NCBI RefSeq assembly: GCF_009720825.1
Contig: NZ_WNKY01000019.1
Location: 1-64,000, forward strand
Direction: 5' to 3'
Source of the DNA: Duganella radicis
GTDB taxonomy: Bacteria > Pseudomonadota > Gammaproteobacteria > Burkholderiales > Burkholderiaceae_D
Length of the DNA: 64,000 nt
Shown: in pieces, positions 26,017 to 36,416 of the stretch
Numbering within the stretch: the first letter of the stretch is position 1
Layout of the letters: every line of letters begins with the position of its first letter
Translations under genes and position numbers: made by a program
The notes under the pieces: model-generated
Told to the model about the DNA's origin: nothing
Database searches by the model: none
What the model saw: only the letters and a program-made list of their open reading frames with translations

Positions 26017-26867
26017 AACTGTGCGGATTCGACGTAGGCCTGGATAAGCCATTCTTCCTGATCTCCGGTAACTGTGTCGTCGAATCGCGCCAGATGGCGT
26101 TCGACACCGCCGGCGCGCTGAAAGAGATGACCACCGAGCTGGGCATCCCGTTCATCTTCAAGGCCTCGTTCGACAAGGCCAACCGTTCGTCGGGCAAATC
26201 CTACCGCGGTCCCGGCCGCGAGCAGGGCCTGGAGATCCTGGCCGCCGTCAAGCGCGAGCTGCAAGTGCCGGTGCTGACCGACGTGCACACCATCGAAGAC
26301 ATCGAAGTCGCTTCGAAAGTGGTCGATGTGCTGCAAACCCCGGCCTTCCTGTGCCGCCAGACCGACTTCATCGTCGCCTGCGCGCAGTCCGGCCTGCCGG
26401 TCAACATCAAGAAGGGCCAGTTCCTGGCCCCGCACGACATGAAGAATGTGATCGACAAGGCCCGTGCCGCCGCCAGGGAAGCCGGCCTGAACGAAGACAA
26501 CTTCATGGCCTGCGAACGCGGCGCCTCGTTCGGCTACAACAACCTGGTGTCCGACATGCGCTCGCTGGCCATCATGCGCGAAACCGGCGCCCCGGTGGTG
26601 TTCGATGCGACCCACTCGGTGCAACTGCCGGGCGGCAATGGCACCTCCTCGGGCGGCATGCGCGAGATGGTGCCGGTGCTGTCGCGTGCGGCGGTGGCGG
26701 TCGGCGTCGACGGCCTGTTCATGGAAACCCATCCCAATCCCGCAGAGGCACTGTCGGACGGCCCGAACGCCGTGCCGCTGGGCCGCATGAAGGACTTGCT
26801 GTCCGTTCTGATCGAGCTGGACCGCATCACCAAAAAAGCTGGCTTCCTGGAGAACAGCTTCAACTAA
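26013..26867 (+). CDS. kdsA: 3-deoxy-8-phosphooctulonate (KDO8P) synthase
   Basis: A 284-residue enzyme that condenses phosphoenolpyruvate with arabinose 5-phosphate to KDO-8-phosphate, a precursor of the lipopolysaccharide inner core. Family segments are FKASFDKANRSS, GQFLAPHDMKN, ERGASFGYNNLV and DATHSVQLPGG. A Cys at about residue 23 (SGNCVVES) hints at the metal-dependent or hybrid forms, but this is uncertain. The ATG overlaps the pyrG stop (ATGA), and GGAGAGG lies upstream. Enolase, which produces phosphoenolpyruvate, follows behind its own promoter. Confidence 0.96.
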   Translation: MKLCGFDVGLDKPFFLISGNCVVESRQMAFDTAGALKEMTTELGIPFIFKASFDKANRSSGKSYRGPGREQGLEILAAVKRELQVPVLTDVHTIEDIEVASKVVDVLQTPAFLCRQTDFIVACAQSGLPVNIKKGQFLAPHDMKNVIDKARAAAREAGLNEDNFMACERGASFGYNNLVSDMRSLAIMRETGAPVVFDATHSVQLPGGNGTSSGGMREMVPVLSRAAVAVGVDGLFMETHPNPAEALSDGPNAVPLGRMKDLLSVLIELDRITKKAGFLENSFN

Positions 26868-26891
26868 AGCAACCTACCCGGTGTGGAAAAT

Positions 26892-26920
26892 TTAGCAATC
26901 TTGCCTGCGCCGGGTACAAT
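26892..26920 (+). promoter_or_regulatory. sigma70-type promoter of eno
   Basis: TTAGCA (26892-26897) and TACAAT (26915-26920) are separated by 17 bases and lie about 73 bases before the eno start. This matches the housekeeping consensus at 4 of 6 and 5 of 6 positions. Confidence 0.5.
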
Positions 26921-26992
26921 TCCCGTGACCCTTGTTCGCAACGCGCGTAAAGACGCGGCGCGACTCCGTATCGCCTAACTTTGGAGAATGAC

Positions 26993-28276
<1,284 letters not shown>

Positions 28277-28282
28277 TGCAGT

Positions 28283-28310
28283 AAAAAGGCCGGAGCGATC
28301 CGGCCTTTTT
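28283..28310 (+). terminator. terminator of eno
   Basis: Arms AAAAAGGCCGG (28283-28293) and CCGGCCTTTTT (28300-28310) enclose the loop AGCGAT. The A and T runs make it usable in both directions, so it can also end the convergent nuclease-like gene. Confidence 0.9.
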
Positions 28311-29113
28311 CATTGAAAGACCTGCCTCAGCGACTGCGCCTCCGCCAGTGCATCGCTCCAGATCTCCAGTTGCGCCAGGCTGGCCCTGGCCAGCTTCTTG
28401 CGGGTAGCTTGCGGCAGCGGCCCGAAGCGTTTTGTAAGCAGTCGCTCCAACAGCGCAACCGCACCTTCCTTGCGCCCTTGCTCCAACCCTTCTTCCAGAC
28501 CTTGTTCCAGGCCCTTTTTCAAGCCCTTCTCCAGGCCCTTCTTGACCCCGTCATTGAAAAACATTTGCTCCAACGGATTGAGTAATTTCATTTTGTGCTC
28601 CCTTCCCAACCGGCGGACGGCTTGCCAATAGCGTCGTTCATATGGCTCCGGCAAAGTCATCATCCAGTTGATCGCGTTGAATAAAACAAGTATGCGCTTT
28701 TTGCTCCAGCGATGCCGGAACAGGAGCGCGGTCAGGTGCCGCTTGGCGGCGTAAAGTTCTTTCGGATCGTGATGGGCCAGCTGCGAACGTCGATGGGCCA
28801 GCGTATGCCAGGCGACCGGATTGTCCGAAGCCTCCAGCGCATCGGTGTCCGTGACGTAGTCGAGCAGCTTGGCGATGCTGAATGAGAACGTTGTCGCTGT
28901 GCCTTCGAATTGCTGCTGGAAGTTGTCCGGGCGCCAGCGAGGATGCTCGTCAGCCAGCAGCGCCAGGCTGACTACCGGCAAACCATATGCCTCGCTGATG
29001 CGGGCGTGGTAGTCCTGCATGCGTTTTGCCAGTAGGGTGTCGCGCTGCGCCTGGACTTCGATATGTACCAAGCTGATCCAATGCAAGCCGCGGCCAAATT
29101 CCAGCAAGCGCAC
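28310..29113 (-). pseudogene. Rpn/PD-(D/E)XK transposase-like protein, N-terminally truncated
   Basis: The 267-residue frame matches the middle and end of a widespread family of PD-(D/E)XK nuclease-like proteins related to Rpn recombination-promoting nucleases. Visible are the catalytic-type HIEVQAQRD, the downstream RMQDYHARISEAYG, a linker of repeated GLxKGLEQGLEEG units (about residues 192-215), and a DUF4351-type C terminus. Full-length members have about 60-100 more residues with an upstream catalytic Asp. Here the frame starts with GTG at residue VRLLEF, and an in-frame stop lies 9 bases upstream, so that part is missing. It is inserted between eno and ftsB against their direction. Probably a decayed selfish or defence-related gene. 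Confidence 0.65.
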
Positions 29114-29202
29114 ACAGCCGCGTTACGTGGGCGTCGTCGTTATATAATTGGCGGCAATTGTGCAATATACCGCCGGGAATGCCCCGGCATCGCTACTTTT
29201 CT

Positions 29203-29532
29203 ATGCGTTTGATTACTCTGGGCCTGGCCTTCCTGCTGCTGCTTATCCAATACCCGCTGTGGCTGGGGAAGGGCGGCTGGCTGCGCGTGAAGGATTTTGA
29301 GGCGCAGGTGGACGTGGCGCACAAGAAGAATGCGGAACTGCTGGCTCGCAACGCCAAGCTCGATTCCGAAGTGCGCGACCTCAAGGACGGCACCGGCGCG
29401 GTCGAAGAGCGGGCGCGCTACGAGCTCAGCATGATCAAGCAAAACGAGATTTTCGTCCAAATCGTCGGCAAGGGACAAGCTGCCGCCCTTGCACCGCTGG
29501 CGCCCAAGCCGGCTGAAACGCCTCAACACTGA
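29203..29532 (+). CDS. ftsB: cell division protein FtsB
   Basis: A 109-residue bitopic membrane protein of the divisome. It has one membrane helix (LITLGLAFLLLLIQYPLWLG, residues 3-22) and then a coiled coil with the FtsB signature LLARNAKLDSEVRDLKDG and EERARYELSMIKQNEIF. FtsB forms a complex with FtsL and FtsQ at the septum. The ATG at 29203 fits the conserved start (MRLITL); longer frames would add a hydrophilic extension. A TATAAT -10 is at 29143-29148. Normally it directly follows eno; a truncated gene intervenes here. Confidence 0.9.
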   Translation: MRLITLGLAFLLLLIQYPLWLGKGGWLRVKDFEAQVDVAHKKNAELLARNAKLDSEVRDLKDGTGAVEERARYELSMIKQNEIFVQIVGKGQAAALAPLAPKPAETPQH

Positions 29533-29540
29533 GTCCCGCC

Positions 29541-30338
29541 ATGAAGCTGCGCGCTGGCATATTGTCGATGTTGCTTGCCGCTGCCGCCGTCCTGCCTGCG
29601 CAGGCGGCCGGCTGCATTCCGGTGCGTGTCGGCTATATGGACCAGAACCGCCCGCCGTACTGGCTGGGCGAGGGCGACAAGGTGCCCGATCCGCCCGGCG
29701 CGGCGGTCGATCTGATCCGCGACGCCGTGCTGGGCGCCGGCTTCGGCTGCGCGCCGATCTGGGTGCGGCTGCCGGTGGCACGCATCAAGGTGGCACTGGC
29801 CAATGGCGACATCGATCTGGCGCCGCTGGGCGAGCAAAGCTTCTATCCGGCCGAGATCGCGCTGCCCAAGGACAAAGCCGGCAATATCGACCTGGAGCGC
29901 GCCCTGCACAACCAGGTGTGGGTCCTGGTGCGCACCAGGGATAATCTGCCGCTCAGCACCAATCCCGTGCAGTACTTCAAGGGCAAGACGCTGGGCATCG
30001 CCCAAGGCAACGCCTATGCCGCGCGCCTGCGCGAAGCCGGCCTGACGCTGGACGAGGGCGCGCGCGACCTCGATCGCAACATCGAAAAGCTCAGGCTGGG
30101 GCGGGTGGCCGGCGTGGTGGTGGCGGCGGTGGCGCCGGCCCACCTCAAGCAGGCGCTGGACAAGTACAAGGGCGAGGTGATGCAGCTGCCACAGCCCTTG
30201 CTCAACGTCCGCCTGTGGCTGGCCTTCAACGACAACTTTTACCGCGCCCACCCCCAGCAAAGCGAAGCCCTGTGGACCTGGCTCGACAAGAACCGCAACC
30301 GCCTCGGCTACGTGATGCAACGCTACCGCAAGGATTAA
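29541..30338 (+). CDS. periplasmic amino-acid-type solute-binding protein
   Basis: A 265-residue exported protein of the SBP_bac_3 fold. A signal peptide (MKLRAGILSMLLAAAAVLPA, cleavage near AQAAG) is followed by RVGYMDQNRPPYW, the characteristic first strand, GAAVDLIRDAVLGAGF, the second, and NGDIDLAPLG, the hinge region. No ABC permease or ATPase genes are adjacent, so it may serve a distant transporter or act as a sensor. It starts 8 bases after ftsB, and a VOC gene starts 2 bases after its stop. The ligand is unknown. Confidence 0.8.
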   Translation: MKLRAGILSMLLAAAAVLPAQAAGCIPVRVGYMDQNRPPYWLGEGDKVPDPPGAAVDLIRDAVLGAGFGCAPIWVRLPVARIKVALANGDIDLAPLGEQSFYPAEIALPKDKAGNIDLERALHNQVWVLVRTRDNLPLSTNPVQYFKGKTLGIAQGNAYAARLREAGLTLDEGARDLDRNIEKLRLGRVAGVVVAAVAPAHLKQALDKYKGEVMQLPQPLLNVRLWLAFNDNFYRAHPQQSEALWTWLDKNRNRLGYVMQRYRKD

Positions 30339-30340
30339 CC

Positions 30341-30727
30341 ATGCCACTTGATCACATCAGCGCCATCAGCTTGTTTGTTGAAGACCTGCCCGCAGCCAAG
30401 GCATTTTATGCGGAAGTGTTTGACGCACCGCTGGTGTATGAGGACGCCAATTGTGCGGTGTTTAAATTCGACAGTGTGCTGATCAACCTGCTCAAGGTGG
30501 CCAATGCGCCGGAGATCATCGCGCCCGGCGTGGTGGCGCCGCGCGATGCCGGCTCGCGCTTCCAGATCAGCATTTGGGTGGCGGATGTGGACGCGGTGGC
30601 CGCGCAGCTGCGGCAACGCGGCGTCACCATCCTGCAAGGTCCGCTCGATCGCCCATGGGGCGTGCGCACCCTGAATTTTATCGATCCGGCCGGACACAGT
30701 TGGGAAGTGGGCCAGCAAATCGGCTAG
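30341..30727 (+). CDS. VOC family protein (glyoxalase/dioxygenase fold)
   Basis: A 128-residue protein with two beta-alpha-beta-beta-beta modules of the vicinal oxygen chelate fold. The start MPLDHISAISLFVEDLPAA is typical and the end HSWEVGQQ supplies a likely metal-binding Glu. Such proteins include glyoxalases, extradiol dioxygenases and antibiotic-resistance proteins; the specific activity is not predictable. The ATG at 30341 lies 2 bases after the preceding stop, indicating co-transcription. A longer frame upstream overlaps the binding protein gene and is rejected. Confidence 0.82.
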   Translation: MPLDHISAISLFVEDLPAAKAFYAEVFDAPLVYEDANCAVFKFDSVLINLLKVANAPEIIAPGVVAPRDAGSRFQISIWVADVDAVAAQLRQRGVTILQGPLDRPWGVRTLNFIDPAGHSWEVGQQIG

Positions 30728-30770
30728 CCGGTAGGCTAGAATAAGCTCCCTGTTTTTCTCCGAGTCTGGT

Positions 30771-31685
30771 TTGAGAGCTTTCATCCTTGCTTTATCGCTG
30801 GCCATGGCCAGTGCCCATGCCGCCGAGCCGGCCTTGTCCGCCGCCGATACCGGACTGCTGCGCGCGCAGGTGCTGTTGGACCGGGCGCACTTCTCGCCCG
30901 GCGAGATGGACGCGGCATTCGGCAGCAATATGCGCCAGGCCCTGCGCGGCTTCCAGAAATTGAATCAACTGCCCGTCACCGGCAAGCTCGACGCCGCGAC
31001 ATGGAAGGAACTGGAGCGCGATCAGTCGCCGGTGCTGGAGGTCTACACACTGACCGCGCAGGACATCGCCGGCCCCTACGCCCCGGTGCCGGCCGACATG
31101 GCGGGCAAGTCCAGACTGGCTGTGCTTGGCTACGCCAGCCTGGCCGAGGCGCTGGGCGAGCGCTTCCATTGCAGCCCCGAGCTGCTGCGCCGCCTGAATC
31201 CGGGCAAGAAGATGAAGCGCGCCGGCGAACAATTGCTGGTGCCGAACGTCGCCATCATCAAGCCGCTGCCGAAGGCGGCCTCGGTGCTGGTCGATGCGAA
31301 AGAGGGCACGCTGACCCTGCTGGACGCCGGCGGCATGCCGTTCGCGCAATTCCCGGCCAGCACCGGCAGCAAGCACGATCCGCTGCCCGAGGGACGCTGG
31401 CAGGTACGCGGCGTCGCCACCAATCCCGAGTACCGCTACAACCCCAAGCTGTTCTGGGACGCCAAGGCCGGCGACACCAAGGCCCGCATTGCCGCCGGCC
31501 CGAACAACCCGGTGGGGCTGGCGTGGATCGACCTCACCATCGAGCATTACGGCATCCACGGCACGCCGGAGCCGGGCAAGATCGGCAAGACCCAATCGCA
31601 CGGCTGCGTGCGCCTGACCAACTGGGACGTGATGCAGGTGGTGCGCTCCATCGCGCGCGGCGCCACGGTGTTGATGCAGTCTTAG
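30771..31685 (+). CDS. L,D-transpeptidase (YkuD family)
   Basis: A 304-residue exported enzyme that cross-links peptidoglycan or attaches proteins to it. The start codon is probably TTG at 30771, because it begins a good signal peptide (LRAFILALSLAMASAHA). A peptidoglycan-binding helical domain follows (about 25-80, with MRQALRGFQKLNQLPVTG), then a LysM-like segment. The YkuD catalytic domain ends in the motif SHGCVRLTNWD, where Cys is the nucleophile, with the family His in YGIHGTPEPG. No strong Shine-Dalgarno was seen. It is followed by a separate small operon. Confidence 0.9.
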   Translation: MRAFILALSLAMASAHAAEPALSAADTGLLRAQVLLDRAHFSPGEMDAAFGSNMRQALRGFQKLNQLPVTGKLDAATWKELERDQSPVLEVYTLTAQDIAGPYAPVPADMAGKSRLAVLGYASLAEALGERFHCSPELLRRLNPGKKMKRAGEQLLVPNVAIIKPLPKAASVLVDAKEGTLTLLDAGGMPFAQFPASTGSKHDPLPEGRWQVRGVATNPEYRYNPKLFWDAKAGDTKARIAAGPNNPVGLAWIDLTIEHYGIHGTPEPGKIGKTQSHGCVRLTNWDVMQVVRSIARGATVLMQS

Positions 31686-31724
31686 TAAAAAAGCAGCTAG
31701 AATGGAAGACTCAAGGAGGCGCCC

Positions 31725-32105
31725 ATGGCCATCGAACTGGATCACCTGATCATCCCCGCGCGCGACAAGATCGCCGCCGCCCAACTGCTGGCGGAATTGC
31801 TGGACGTGCGCTGGTCGCCCACCGGCACCGGGCCGTTCGCGCCGGTGTTCGTCAATAACGGACTGACCATCGACTTCGACACTTGGCCGGAGCCGATCCC
31901 GCTGACGCACTACTGCTTCCGCGTCAGCCAGTCCGAGTTCGACGCCATCCTCGGCCGTATTGCCGCCAAAGGCATCCCTTACCGCAGCTCGGTGTTCGGG
32001 CCGGTCGACAACGCCGTCGGCAAATGGAACGACGGCAGCATCGTCTACTGGAACGAGCCGGATGGGCATCAATGGGAAATCCTCACAGTCAGCTACGCAC
32101 GATGA
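31725..32105 (+). CDS. VOC family protein
   Basis: A 126-residue vicinal-oxygen-chelate protein with the start MAIELDHLIIPARDK and the end GHQWEILTVSY, where the Glu is a usual metal ligand. A strong ribosome binding site (AAGGAGG) precedes the ATG. Its stop overlaps the racemase start by 4 bases. Together with the racemase, GST and gamma carbonic anhydrase genes it probably forms a four-gene operon. The substrate is unknown. It differs clearly from the VOC protein 1 kb upstream, so it is not a recent duplicate. Confidence 0.85.
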   Translation: MAIELDHLIIPARDKIAAAQLLAELLDVRWSPTGTGPFAPVFVNNGLTIDFDTWPEPIPLTHYCFRVSQSEFDAILGRIAAKGIPYRSSVFGPVDNAVGKWNDGSIVYWNEPDGHQWEILTVSYAR

Positions 32106-32806
32106 AAACCATAGGACTCATCGGAGGCATGAGTTGGGAATCCACCGTGCCTTACTACCGCCAGATCAATGAAACCATCAAGCAGCAACTGGGCGGGCTG
32201 CACTCGGCCAGGCTGGTGCTGTACAGCGTCGACTTCCACGAAGTGGAGCGCTTGCAGCATGCCGGCGACTGGGATGCGGCCGGCGCCATGATGGCCGATG
32301 CCGCGCGCGCCTTGCAGGCTGCCGGCGCCGACTTCATCGTGTTGTGCACCAACACCATGCACAAGGTAGCGCCCGCCATTGAAGGCGCGTCGGGCATCCC
32401 CCTGTTCCACATCGCCGATCCTACCGCGCGTGCCATCAAGCGGGCGGGGCTGAGCAAGATCGGCCTGCTGGGCACACGCTTCACCATGGAGCAAGCGTTT
32501 TACAAGGACCGTCTGCGCGAACTGCACGGCCTCGACGTGCTGGTGCCCGAGCCGGCCGACCGCGACACCGTCCACCGCATCATCTACGACGAGCTGTGCC
32601 TCGGCAAAGTGCTGGACGCCTCGCGCGACGAATACCGCCGCGTCATCGCCGGCCTGGTGCAGCAAGGCGCGCAAGCCATCATCCTCGGCTGCACCGAAAT
32701 CTCGCTGCTGGTCGGGCCGCGAGATGCCAGCGTGCCGTTATTTGACACCACCGCGATTCACGCGCAAAGTGCAGCCCTTTGGGCACTTAACAAGGAGCAG
32801 ATATGA
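32102..32806 (+). CDS. aspartate/glutamate racemase family protein
   Basis: A 234-residue cofactor-independent racemase of the Asp/Glu family (YgeA type). Both catalytic cysteines are present, in VLCTNTMH near residue 82 and ILGCTEIS near residue 197. The start KTIGLIGGMSWEST is the family hallmark. YgeA-type enzymes racemise various amino acids in the cytoplasm. Start and stop each overlap neighbouring genes by 4 bases (ATGA), showing tight translational coupling in the operon. Confidence 0.9.
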   Translation: MKTIGLIGGMSWESTVPYYRQINETIKQQLGGLHSARLVLYSVDFHEVERLQHAGDWDAAGAMMADAARALQAAGADFIVLCTNTMHKVAPAIEGASGIPLFHIADPTARAIKRAGLSKIGLLGTRFTMEQAFYKDRLRELHGLDVLVPEPADRDTVHRIIYDELCLGKVLDASRDEYRRVIAGLVQQGAQAIILGCTEISLLVGPRDASVPLFDTTAIHAQSAALWALNKEQI

Positions 32807-33435
32807 AACTGATCGGCATGCTGGATTCACCCTACGTCCGCCGCGTGGCGGTGTCCTTGCAACTGCTGGGGATACAGTTTGAGCACCAGTCGCTGTCGGT
32901 GTTCCGCACCTACGAGCAGTTCCGCCAGATCAACCCGGTGGTCAAGGCGCCGACGCTGGTCGATGAGGATGGCAATGTGCTGATGGACTCCACCCTGATC
33001 CTGCAATACGCCGAATCGATCGCGCGCCCCACCGCACGCCGCACACCATCCATGCCGACCGAGCTGATGCGATCGCAATCCTTGCTGGGCTTCGCGCTGG
33101 CCGCCTGCGACAAGGCGGTGCAGATCGTCTACGAACACAATGTGCGTCCGGCCGAGAAGCTGCACCAGCCGTGGCTGGAGCGCGTCACCCAGCAACTGCT
33201 GTCCGCGCTGGATGTGCTGGAAGCCGAGCAGATCAGGCAGCCGCTGCCCGCAACCAGCGCCGACATCCCGCCGCCCGGCGTGATGATGGCCATCACCTGG
33301 CACTTCATCCAGCAGATGCTGCCGGAAGTGGCGCCGGCATCCCGCTACCCGGCGCTGGCCGAATACTCGCACCAGGCCGAAGCGCTGCCCGAATTCAAGG
33401 CCGCGCCGCATGGCGACGGCACCTATCACGCGTAA
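32803..33435 (+). CDS. glutathione S-transferase family protein
   Basis: A 210-residue GST. The N-terminal thioredoxin-like domain begins MKLIGMLDSPYVRRVAVSLQ, has the cis-Pro in VKAPTLVDEDG and the glutathione-gamma-glutamyl-binding DSTLIL. The helical C-terminal domain follows from about residue 85. The catalytic residue is probably Ser9 in the SPYVRR segment. The gene overlaps the racemase stop by 4 bases. Such GSTs detoxify electrophiles in the cytoplasm; substrate unknown. Confidence 0.87.
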   Translation: MKLIGMLDSPYVRRVAVSLQLLGIQFEHQSLSVFRTYEQFRQINPVVKAPTLVDEDGNVLMDSTLILQYAESIARPTARRTPSMPTELMRSQSLLGFALAACDKAVQIVYEHNVRPAEKLHQPWLERVTQQLLSALDVLEAEQIRQPLPATSADIPPPGVMMAITWHFIQQMLPEVAPASRYPALAEYSHQAEALPEFKAAPHGDGTYHA

Positions 33436-33446
33436 CTGGAATCACC

Positions 33447-33977
33447 ATGCCTGTTTCATCCTACCTGAACACCTCGCCGCAGCTGGGCGAGGGCTTGTAC
33501 CTGCACCCCACCGCCAGCGTGATCGGCGACGTCAGCGTCGGCAAGGATTGCTCGATCTGGTGCAACACCGTGCTGCGCGGCGACGTCAACCGCATCGTCA
33601 TCGGCAACTGCACCAATGTGCAGGACTTCGCCATGGGCCACGTCTCGCACAAGAACGACAAAAAGCCGGACGGCTCGCCGCTGATCATCGGCGACTACGT
33701 CACCATCGGTCACCAGGCCATGCTGCACGGCTGCCGCATCGGCAACGAGGTGCTGATCGGCATGGGCGCCATCATCATGGACGACGTGGTGGTGCAGGAC
33801 CAAGTGATGGTCGGCGCCGGCAGCTTGGTCTCGCCGGGCAAGGTGCTGGAAAGCGGCAACCTGTACGTCGGCCGTCCGGCGGTGAAGGTGAGGGCGCTGA
33901 CGCCGGAGGAAATCGCCTACCTCAAATACTCCGCCGAACACTACGTGCGCGTAAAGAACAACTATCTGCAAGGATGA
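33447..33977 (+). CDS. gamma carbonic anhydrase family protein
   Basis: A 176-residue left-handed beta-helix protein of the YrdA/PaaY type. Hexapeptide repeats run through most of it, and the zinc-ligand histidines are seen in MGHVSH and TIGHQAMLHGC. Many members bind metal, and some show carbonic anhydrase or thioesterase activity. The ATG at 33447 lies 11 bases after the GST stop and starts the conserved segment. A second, different gamma-class protein is encoded at 43630-44154, so the genome has at least two. Confidence 0.88.
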   Translation: MPVSSYLNTSPQLGEGLYLHPTASVIGDVSVGKDCSIWCNTVLRGDVNRIVIGNCTNVQDFAMGHVSHKNDKKPDGSPLIIGDYVTIGHQAMLHGCRIGNEVLIGMGAIIMDDVVVQDQVMVGAGSLVSPGKVLESGNLYVGRPAVKVRALTPEEIAYLKYSAEHYVRVKNNYLQG

Positions 33978-34005
33978 TGTAGCGATTTTGATCTTATTTC
34001 CACTT

Positions 34006-34024
34006 GTAAATGAGAATCATTATT
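34006..34024 (+). promoter_or_regulatory. Fur box upstream of the heme receptor
   Basis: GTAAATGAGAATCATTATT matches the 19-base Fur consensus GATAATGATAATCATTATC at 15 of 19 positions. It lies 75 bases before the receptor ATG. Iron-loaded Fur would repress the receptor and the following hemS-like gene. Confidence 0.82.
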
Positions 34025-34098
34025 GTTAATATGCGTTTTTGCCAGCGATCGCCGCTTATCCGAGAGCCAGCCGTTTAACCACTCTCTCCTGGATAACT

Positions 34099-36405
34099 AT
34101 GGTCGCTACCCCTACGGGCGCCCGGCATACGGCCGCGCCTTTGTCTCTTCACGTCCAATCCGCGCTGCTGGCGATGCTGGGCGCGGTTGCCTTGCCGGCC
34201 TTTGCGCAGGAAACCAAAGTCGCCGGCGAGCTGTCCGAAATCCTGGTGCAGGCCAAGCGCGACATCGACGCCGGCTCCGCCCGCAACGGCAGCACCACCG
34301 TCATCAACGCGCGCCAGCTGGAGCAGAACAACGCGGTCGACCTGAGCAACATCTCGCGCTACTCGCCGCTGATCAGTGTGCCGGCGGCGGCCAGCGGTGG
34401 CGGCAGCGTGTGGGACAGCCCGGGCAATACCGGCGTCAACATCCGTGGCGTGGAAGGCAACCGCGTCAGCCTGGAGCTGGACGGCATCTCGCTGCCGGAC
34501 GCCGCGCCGAAACCGGACGGCACATCGATGAACGCGTTCGGCATCGGCCGCGACTACTTCGATCCCGAAACCTTCCGCGAAGTGCGCATCGGCTCCGGCG
34601 CCAGCCCGGCAGGGGCCGGCACGCCCGGCCTGGGCGGCTCGGTCTCGTTCGTGACCAAGGCGCCGGAAGACTATCTGAATGGCACGCGCAAAGTCTACGC
34701 CGACTACAAATTCGGCTACACCTCGGACCACGCTGCGCGCATGCACGCCATCACGGCCGCCACCGAAATCAACCCGGCGCTGAAAGCCCTGATCGTGGCC
34801 GTGCACCGCGACGGCGAACAGGCTGACAGCAAAAGCAGCGCGCCGCTGAACCCGGATGACTGGAACTCGGACGCCGTGTTGGCCAAGCTGAACTGGATCA
34901 TCGCTCCAGGCCGGCAACTGAACTTCACCGTCGACAGCTTCAAGGCCGGGCACGACCGCAGCTACACCAACAAGACCAGCACCCTGTACCCGACCGGCGT
35001 GGCGCAAAACTCCAACACCAAACGCACGCGTTTCAGCATCGACTACCTGTGGGCTGCGCGCACGGCCCTGTTCGACACGCTGGACACCAGGCTGTACACG
35101 CAAAAAGCCGAAGTGGTGGACCTGACCCATGCCGACTACGTCAGCGGCGGCCAGAAGTACGTACGCGACATCAACACCGGCTACGACAACGACAGCAAAG
35201 GCATCTCCGTCGATGCCACCAGACAGATCGGCGCCGGCAGCCTGCTGAGCTACGGCGTGCTGTACGAACAGCTGGAAAGCCGCCGCCCATGGACCGAAGA
35301 CCGTCTGGTGGTGGCCACCGGCGCGCACCAGTACACCAGTAAATACCGCATGGCCGACATGGACACCGACAAATTCGCCGCCTACCTGCGCGGCGAATTC
35401 GGCTTCGCGCTGGCCGGCCATCAAGCCACGCTGACACCGGGCCTGCGCGCCGAGCAACGCAAGCTGACGCCGCAAAACCTGGCCAAATATGGCGTGGCGA
35501 TTCCCAACGCCGCCAAGGAAATCAAGGAAGAAACCGACTCCTTCCTGACGCCATCGCTCAACCTCTCGGTGGAGCTTGTGCCGAACCTCAACGCCTACGC
35601 ACAATACTCGCGCGGCACGCGCCTGCCATCGGCGGCCGAGCGCACCGGCACCTACGACTCATTCAGCTACACCGGTACCGGCAACGGTTACGCCGTGCTG
35701 GGCAATCCGAACCTGAAAAAGGAAACCAGCAACGCCTTCGAACTGGGCCTGAAAGGCGAGCCGACGCCGGGCGTCGAATTCAGCGCCTCGGTGTTCAACA
35801 CCCAGTACGACGACTTCATCGAATACGTGATGCAGCCGGCCGATCCGGTCAACTACCCGACCATCACGCAAGGCCTGTACCGTCCGGAGAACATCGGCAA
35901 GGCAAGGATCTACGGCGCCGAATTCAACACCCGCTTCACGCTGGGCCAGTGGCTGCCGGTCATGAAAGGCTACAGCATCAACCTGGCGGCGGGCGCATCG
36001 AAAGGCACGGCGGAGAACACCTCGACCGGAACAAAGGCCGACCTCGCCACGGTGCAGCCCTACAAAGCGAGCGCCAGCTTCGCCTACGACAGCGCGATCG
36101 CCGGCGCCGCCATCACCGCCAGCACCGCACGCGGCAAGCGCGCCGCCGGCGACGTGCTGACCGGCGGCACTACCACCTTGTTCAACGTGCCGGGCTACAG
36201 CGTGTTCGACCTGACCGCGTACTGGCACATCAACAAGCACGTCGTCCTGAGCGGTGGCGTGAACAACCTGGGCGACAAAAAATACTGGGACTACGCCTCG
36301 TCGCGCAGTCTGGCGGCCGGTACCACGGCAGCCACCATTGCCGATATCGAACGCCAGGCGCGTCCGGGCCGCAACTACGCCTTCAACCTCAAAGTGATCT
36401 ACTAA
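34099..36405 (+). CDS. TonB-dependent heme/hemoglobin receptor
   Basis: A 768-residue outer-membrane receptor. It has a signal peptide ending near LPAFAQ, a TonB-box-like segment (ELSEILVQAKR), a plug domain with GVNIRGVEGNRVSLELDGI, and a barrel that ends with FNLKVIY. The heme-receptor motif NPNL is present (GNPNLKKE), preceded by the YSRGTRLPSAAE segment in the FRAP position. The ATG at 34099 is preferred over a TTG at 34039 because the hydrophobic signal then lies near the start. It is preceded by a Fur box and followed after 11 bases by a HemS-like gene, which supports heme as the ligand. Confidence 0.88.
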   Translation: MVATPTGARHTAAPLSLHVQSALLAMLGAVALPAFAQETKVAGELSEILVQAKRDIDAGSARNGSTTVINARQLEQNNAVDLSNISRYSPLISVPAAASGGGSVWDSPGNTGVNIRGVEGNRVSLELDGISLPDAAPKPDGTSMNAFGIGRDYFDPETFREVRIGSGASPAGAGTPGLGGSVSFVTKAPEDYLNGTRKVYADYKFGYTSDHAARMHAITAATEINPALKALIVAVHRDGEQADSKSSAPLNPDDWNSDAVLAKLNWIIAPGRQLNFTVDSFKAGHDRSYTNKTSTLYPTGVAQNSNTKRTRFSIDYLWAARTALFDTLDTRLYTQKAEVVDLTHADYVSGGQKYVRDINTGYDNDSKGISVDATRQIGAGSLLSYGVLYEQLESRRPWTEDRLVVATGAHQYTSKYRMADMDTDKFAAYLRGEFGFALAGHQATLTPGLRAEQRKLTPQNLAKYGVAIPNAAKEIKEETDSFLTPSLNLSVELVPNLNAYAQYSRGTRLPSAAERTGTYDSFSYTGTGNGYAVLGNPNLKKETSNAFELGLKGEPTPGVEFSASVFNTQYDDFIEYVMQPADPVNYPTITQGLYRPENIGKARIYGAEFNTRFTLGQWLPVMKGYSINLAAGASKGTAENTSTGTKADLATVQPYKASASFAYDSAIAGAAITASTARGKRAAGDVLTGGTTTLFNVPGYSVFDLTAYWHINKHVVLSGGVNNLGDKKYWDYASSRSLAAGTTAATIADIERQARPGRNYAFNLKVIY

Positions 36406-36416
36406 GGAGCTAGCCT

